Shown here one piece after another: positions 5,466 through 7,957 of a stretch of 7,957 nt of DNA. The translations under genes were made by a program, and so were the position numbers. Under the pieces are notes generated by a model. That model was not told the origin of the DNA, did no database searches, and was given only the letters and a program-made list of their open reading frames with translations. Every line of letters begins with the position of its first letter. The first letter of the stretch is position 1. This DNA comes from JBOGXF01 sp050694275. GTDB lineage: Bacteria > Actinomycetota > CADDZG01 > WHSQ01. The DNA lies in the NCBI GenBank assembly GCA_050694275.1, contig JBOGXF010000182.1:1-7957 (forward strand). The letters are read 5' to 3'.

Positions 5466-5855
5466 CTAACCGTCATCGGTGGCGTCGAGTCTCTTGCGAA
5501 AGGACCCGGACCCAGCGACGCGGGCGCCGAGAGAGCGCACCTTGTCGGCGAGTTTCTTGTCCGACGTAACGACCCAGAGTTCTGATGGTGCGGCATCGGC
5601 CGCCACCGTCTCCACGATCTCGTGATCGGCCGCATTGCGACCTTTCCACGAGGCGATCACGACCTCGGTTCGCTCCAGCGCCGGCAGACCGCCGGGGTCC
5701 TTGTCGAACACGACCGTCACCTCGTCGCCGGTCGAGCGCGCGTATCCGTCGAGACGCTCGGCCATCTCTCGCATCGCCCTGTCCGGGTCGTTCCACCAGC
5801 GATCCGGGCGCGCCCCGATCAGATTCATCCCGTCAATCAGCCATCTGCTGGGCAT
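5466..5855 (-). CDS. NYN/YacP-like PIN-fold nuclease domain protein
   Basis: A 129-residue protein consisting of one NYN (YacP-like, PIN-fold) domain, a fold that usually cuts RNA with a metal ion. LIDGMNLIG (6-14) carries the first acidic residue, Asp8, and Asn11. GDEVTVVFD (43-51) holds Asp51. A second acidic cluster is NAADHEIVE (74-82, Asp77), and WVVTSDKKLADKV (94-106) carries Asp99. These match the family's acidic active site. I chose ATG 5855 because the domain begins immediately after it; longer reading to 6002 would add 49 unrelated residues that overlap the SGNH gene. The ribosome site is weak (GAGCGAG), consistent with coupling to the SGNH gene, whose stop is 19 bases upstream. It is last in a three-gene cluster. 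Substrate unknown; a role in RNA decay or processing is inferred from the fold. Confidence 0.83.
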   Translation of the reverse strand: MPSRWLIDGMNLIGARPDRWWNDPDRAMREMAERLDGYARSTGDEVTVVFDKDPGGLPALERTEVVIASWKGRNAADHEIVETVAADAAPSELWVVTSDKKLADKVRSLGARVAGSGSFRKRLDATDDG

Positions 5856-5874
5856 TCGACGGGCTCGCTCTCGC

Positions 5875-6642
5875 TCAGAAACCCGCGCGGTCCAGGACTG
5901 CACGCCGCACGTGCTCTTCGATTGCCCCGGCCCACAGCTCGTAACCGGCAGCGGACGGATGGAACATGTCCTCGCTGTACAGACGACGGGGGTCGCGCGC
6001 AAAGGCGTCTCCGATCACGGTCTCCGTGTCGATCACGGTCACGCCGCGAGCGCGGGCGACCGCGGTGATCGTGCGGTTGACCGCCCGACACCGCGCCGCG
6101 ATGAGGTCGCGCAAGGGTCGTGGGACGGCCGGCGAATCGAAGCGCGGCCCCAGCACGACGAGCACCGTCGCCTCGGAGCGACGGAGCTCGTCGAGGGCCG
6201 CGCCCACCCCGGCGCGCAGCTTGCCCAGATGCGTGAGGTGGATCGCATCGTTACCGCCCACGCCGATCAGCACGAGATCGGGATCCATGGCCGTCGCCTC
6301 GGCGGCGAGGTCAGCGACGTGCTGCCACCTCAGGCCGGGACGACCCAGTACCGCGAGCCGCACCGGCCGGTGACTCCCTATGCGCGCGGCGAGGATCGCG
6401 GGGTAGGACCTCCGCCTGCTGCCGGCGCCGACTCCCACCGCGGTGCTGTCTCCGATGACGACCATATGCACAATGTGGGCAGAACGGTCGGTCGGTTCCT
6501 CGAACTCGTCGTCCGGAGCAAACCGCAGGTAGTCGCGCCGTCGCGCGATCTGCACCTGCCCGGCGACGAGCGCGCCGGCTCCCATGAGACTGGCGCCGAT
6601 GACGACGGCTGGGCGCCTGAGCTTCGGGACGCGATTCACCAT
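5875..6642 (-). CDS. SGNH/GDSL-family hydrolase, N-terminally membrane-anchored
   Basis: A 255-residue serine hydrolase of the SGNH/GDSL fold, likely an esterase or lipase acting at the outer face of the membrane. Residues 11-30 (PAVVIGASLMGAGALVAGQV) form a single membrane helix or uncleaved signal anchor. The catalytic blocks are in order: VIGDSTAVG (block I, Ser66), LGRPG (block II, Gly100-103 region), GVGGNDA (block III, Asn131), and DMFHPSAAGY (block V, Asp225 and His228). All four expected residues are therefore present. Length is normal for the family. The ATG at 6642 lacks an obvious ribosome site, but it follows the stop of the upstream small gene by 17 bases, so translational coupling is likely. 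The NYN gene follows 19 bases downstream. The substrate cannot be told from sequence. Confidence 0.88.
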   Translation of the reverse strand: MVNRVPKLRRPAVVIGASLMGAGALVAGQVQIARRRDYLRFAPDDEFEEPTDRSAHIVHMVVIGDSTAVGVGAGSRRRSYPAILAARIGSHRPVRLAVLGRPGLRWQHVADLAAEATAMDPDLVLIGVGGNDAIHLTHLGKLRAGVGAALDELRRSEATVLVVLGPRFDSPAVPRPLRDLIAARCRAVNRTITAVARARGVTVIDTETVIGDAFARDPRRLYSEDMFHPSAAGYELWAGAIEEHVRRAVLDRAGF

Positions 6643-6659
6643 GGCTGTGCTAAGAGATC

Positions 6660-6908
6660 TCAGCCGATCTCGGCCGCACCCGGAAGCGCGTCACTCGATT
6701 CGACGGTAAAGACGAGGGCGGCGCGCTTGCGAAAGCCCGGTACGCCCCGATGTCCGTCGTGGCGTTTCATCTCGGCATCCAGACAACTCGAACACAGCTC
6801 GAGTCGATAGCGAACCTTCCCGGCCTGGTAGATGACCTCCTTGACCGAGGCGTCGGGCACGGCCTTCCTGCAAACGTCACACAGGACCAGCGTGGAGTGA
6901 CCTTTCAT
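6660..6908 (-). CDS. Small double-CxxC zinc-ribbon-like protein
   Basis: An 82-residue protein that I do not recognise by name. It has CDVC at 10-13 and CSSC at 39-42, separated by 25 residues that include a short strand pair (VKEVIYQAGKVRYRLELC), the layout of a treble-clef or zinc-ribbon fold binding one zinc. The C-terminal part is basic (KRHDGHRG, FRKRAA) and ends in an acidic stretch; there is no membrane segment. ATG 6908 has a good purine-rich ribosome site (GGAAGGGG, about 5 bases away). It is first in a likely three-gene unit with the SGNH hydrolase and the NYN nuclease. A nucleic-acid or protein-binding role is possible; no function is assigned. Confidence 0.72.
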   Translation of the reverse strand: MKGHSTLVLCDVCRKAVPDASVKEVIYQAGKVRYRLELCSSCLDAEMKRHDGHRGVPGFRKRAALVFTVESSDALPGAAEIG

Positions 6909-6970
6909 CTATCCCCTTCCTTATTGGCCGGTGACCCGATCTTATGCCGCTCCTTGGCTGGGTCGGTCGG
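6909..6970. other. Short gap between the LVIVD gene and the three-gene cluster
   Basis: 62 bases between the LVIVD stop and the zinc-ribbon ATG, both on the minus strand. It holds a possible -10 (TAAGAT in GCATAAGATC, near 6940) but no clear -35 and no terminator hairpin with a U-tract. Read-through from the LVIVD gene cannot be excluded. Confidence 0.3.
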
Positions 6971-7957
6971 CTACATACGCTCAAGGCGCAAGATGTCGAA
7001 GCCGCGGCTGTAGTCGATCGCGTAGACGATCTCGTCGGTCACCCAGTACGTCGACGAAGTGACCCCCGCCCAGGGCAGGAACCAACCGATCTCTTTGATC
7101 TTGCCGCTTGATGCGATTTGAAGAAAACGCGTCCCGAGATCGTAGTAGGCGAGCACCACGAGCCCGCCGTCGTGGAAGGTCGGGTGCGCCTCGAACCAGT
7201 GCGTGCTGCACGTCGTCACCGGGTAGCGGCCGTCGGTCGGCGCTCCGTTCCCGGGGTTGTACTCGTCGGCAAGCTTGAGGATGCCTCGCCTTTCCCAGCG
7301 CGACGCGTCGAACGTCCAGAAGTTGCGCGTCTCCTCGTCGCACTGGGCTTGGGAAAGGTTCGATCCGCCCTGGGCCATCAGGATGCGGTCCCTCCCGCCG
7401 CGCGGCCAGCGCGTGTTGTGGACGTTCGCGCCGGCGGCGAAGGCCTCGCTGCGCAACTCCGGAGGCGGGGCGGCCACGACGAGACGGGGCCTCAGAGGCT
7501 TACGCACGTCGACCAGCATGATGGGGCCGTCGAACGCGGACACGACGATGTAGCCGGTGCGGAACTCGTCGACGTCATGAACACGGTTGTTGATGCCGAG
7601 CTTGCGATGCCAGTTCCCGACGAGCTCCGCCTTCGCCTGCACCCGCAGATCCACGATCGATCCGTCGGACCCGTACGAGTAGCGGCACCCCAGGATGCAC
7701 GTCGCGGTGTGGTCCCCTGCCCCCTCCACCGTCGCGATCTCGACCGGATTGGACTTGTCCTCGATGTCCCACACGTGGAGCGCGTCGCCGGGGGCCTCCT
7801 CAGAGAACAACATCATGTTGCGGCCGACCGCGACATCTTCGTTTTCGAACTTGAATCCGAAAGGCACGGTCGTGATGAGCTCGGGAGATTCCGGATCGGA
7901 GATGTCATAGATGGAGAAGCTGCGCCAGCTCGTCACGACGAGGTGCTTGCCGAACAC
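6971..7957 (-). CDS. LVIVD-repeat beta-propeller protein, C-terminal part (start outside window)
   Basis: The last 328 residues of a larger protein, open at the window edge; the GTG at 7957 is internal and not a start. Repeats of the LVIVD type occur: HLVVTSWRSFSIYDISDPESPEL, then DALHVWDIEDKSNPVEIATV, GYIVVSAFDGPIMLVDVRKPLRPRLVV, and a final VYAIDYSRGFDILRL. These blades, with D-x-S/R-x-P-x-x-P turns, indicate a beta-propeller, usually extracellular. Cysteines at ATCILGC and at the TTC and QCDEE sites could form disulfides, in keeping with export. The product ends with LERM and TAG. Proteins of this family are common in actinobacteria and mostly uncharacterised. The N-terminus, where a signal peptide is expected, is not visible. 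Confidence 0.82.
   Translation of the reverse strand: MFGKHLVVTSWRSFSIYDISDPESPELITTVPFGFKFENEDVAVGRNMMLFSEEAPGDALHVWDIEDKSNPVEIATVEGAGDHTATCILGCRYSYGSDGSIVDLRVQAKAELVGNWHRKLGINNRVHDVDEFRTGYIVVSAFDGPIMLVDVRKPLRPRLVVAAPPPELRSEAFAAGANVHNTRWPRGGRDRILMAQGGSNLSQAQCDEETRNFWTFDASRWERRGILKLADEYNPGNGAPTDGRYPVTTCSTHWFEAHPTFHDGGLVVLAYYDLGTRFLQIASSGKIKEIGWFLPWAGVTSSTYWVTDEIVYAIDYSRGFDILRLERM

Noticed and set aside
5856..6002. N-terminal extension of the NYN gene by 49 residues
   Set aside because: It would overlap the SGNH gene's C-terminus, has no family similarity, and the NYN domain begins right at ATG 5855.
5635..6810. Plus-strand open frame of 391 codons opposite the SGNH and NYN genes
   Set aside because: It crosses two well-supported minus-strand genes and has no domain. 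It is an antisense shadow.

Overview
The window is GC-rich chromosomal DNA in which most start choices are GTG or ATG behind a purine-rich ribosome site. The Mrp protein without a C-terminal CxxC, the DUF971 protein, the short NYN-type protein and the LVIVD protein together suggest an actinobacterium. Acidimicrobiia or a related deep class is my guess, but nothing here fixes the lineage. I see no tRNA, rRNA, CRISPR array, insertion sequence or phage gene.

Layout. (1) Positions 1-688, minus strand: the N-terminal part of a Tat-exported, FdnG-type formate dehydrogenase catalytic subunit. Its reading frame crosses an in-frame TGA at 92-94. The TGA lies exactly where FdnG has selenocysteine and is followed by a good SECIS-like hairpin, so it is best read as Sec. 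The gene continues past position 1. (2) Positions 820-1926, plus strand, divergent from it: an Mrp/ApbC-type P-loop ATPase with an N-terminal DUF59 domain, of the type that handles Fe-S clusters. (3) Positions 1932-2255, minus strand, tail to tail with mrp: a small DUF971 protein with two CxCxxC motifs. Plant HCF101 carries DUF59, Mrp and DUF971 in one chain, which supports a functional link.

(4) Positions 2416-4939, minus strand: a two-gene module. Upstream is an ECF-type sigma factor that, unusually, has one transmembrane helix and an extracytoplasmic tail after its sigma domains. Downstream is a secreted right-handed beta-helix protein with a very His-rich loop. Both genes are preceded by the same promoter-like pair, GCGTTAC then 17 or 18 bases then GTAT. 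This suggests that the sigma factor drives itself and the beta-helix gene. It is the most novel-looking part of the window.

(5) Positions 5118-5456, plus strand: a small, highly charged protein of the family often labelled 'plasmid stabilization protein', with a Rho_N/SAP-like C-terminus and an almost perfect Shine-Dalgarno. (6) Positions 5466-6908, minus strand: a tight three-gene cluster encoding a small double-CxxC zinc-ribbon-like protein, a membrane-anchored SGNH/GDSL hydrolase, and a short NYN/PIN-like nuclease. (7) Positions 6971-7957, minus strand: the C-terminal part of an LVIVD-repeat beta-propeller protein whose start lies beyond the window.

In working terms, the left third is redox enzymology with Fe-S/Mo enzyme support, the middle is an envelope-sensing regulator with its putative secreted output, and the right third is housekeeping or hypothetical envelope and RNA functions.
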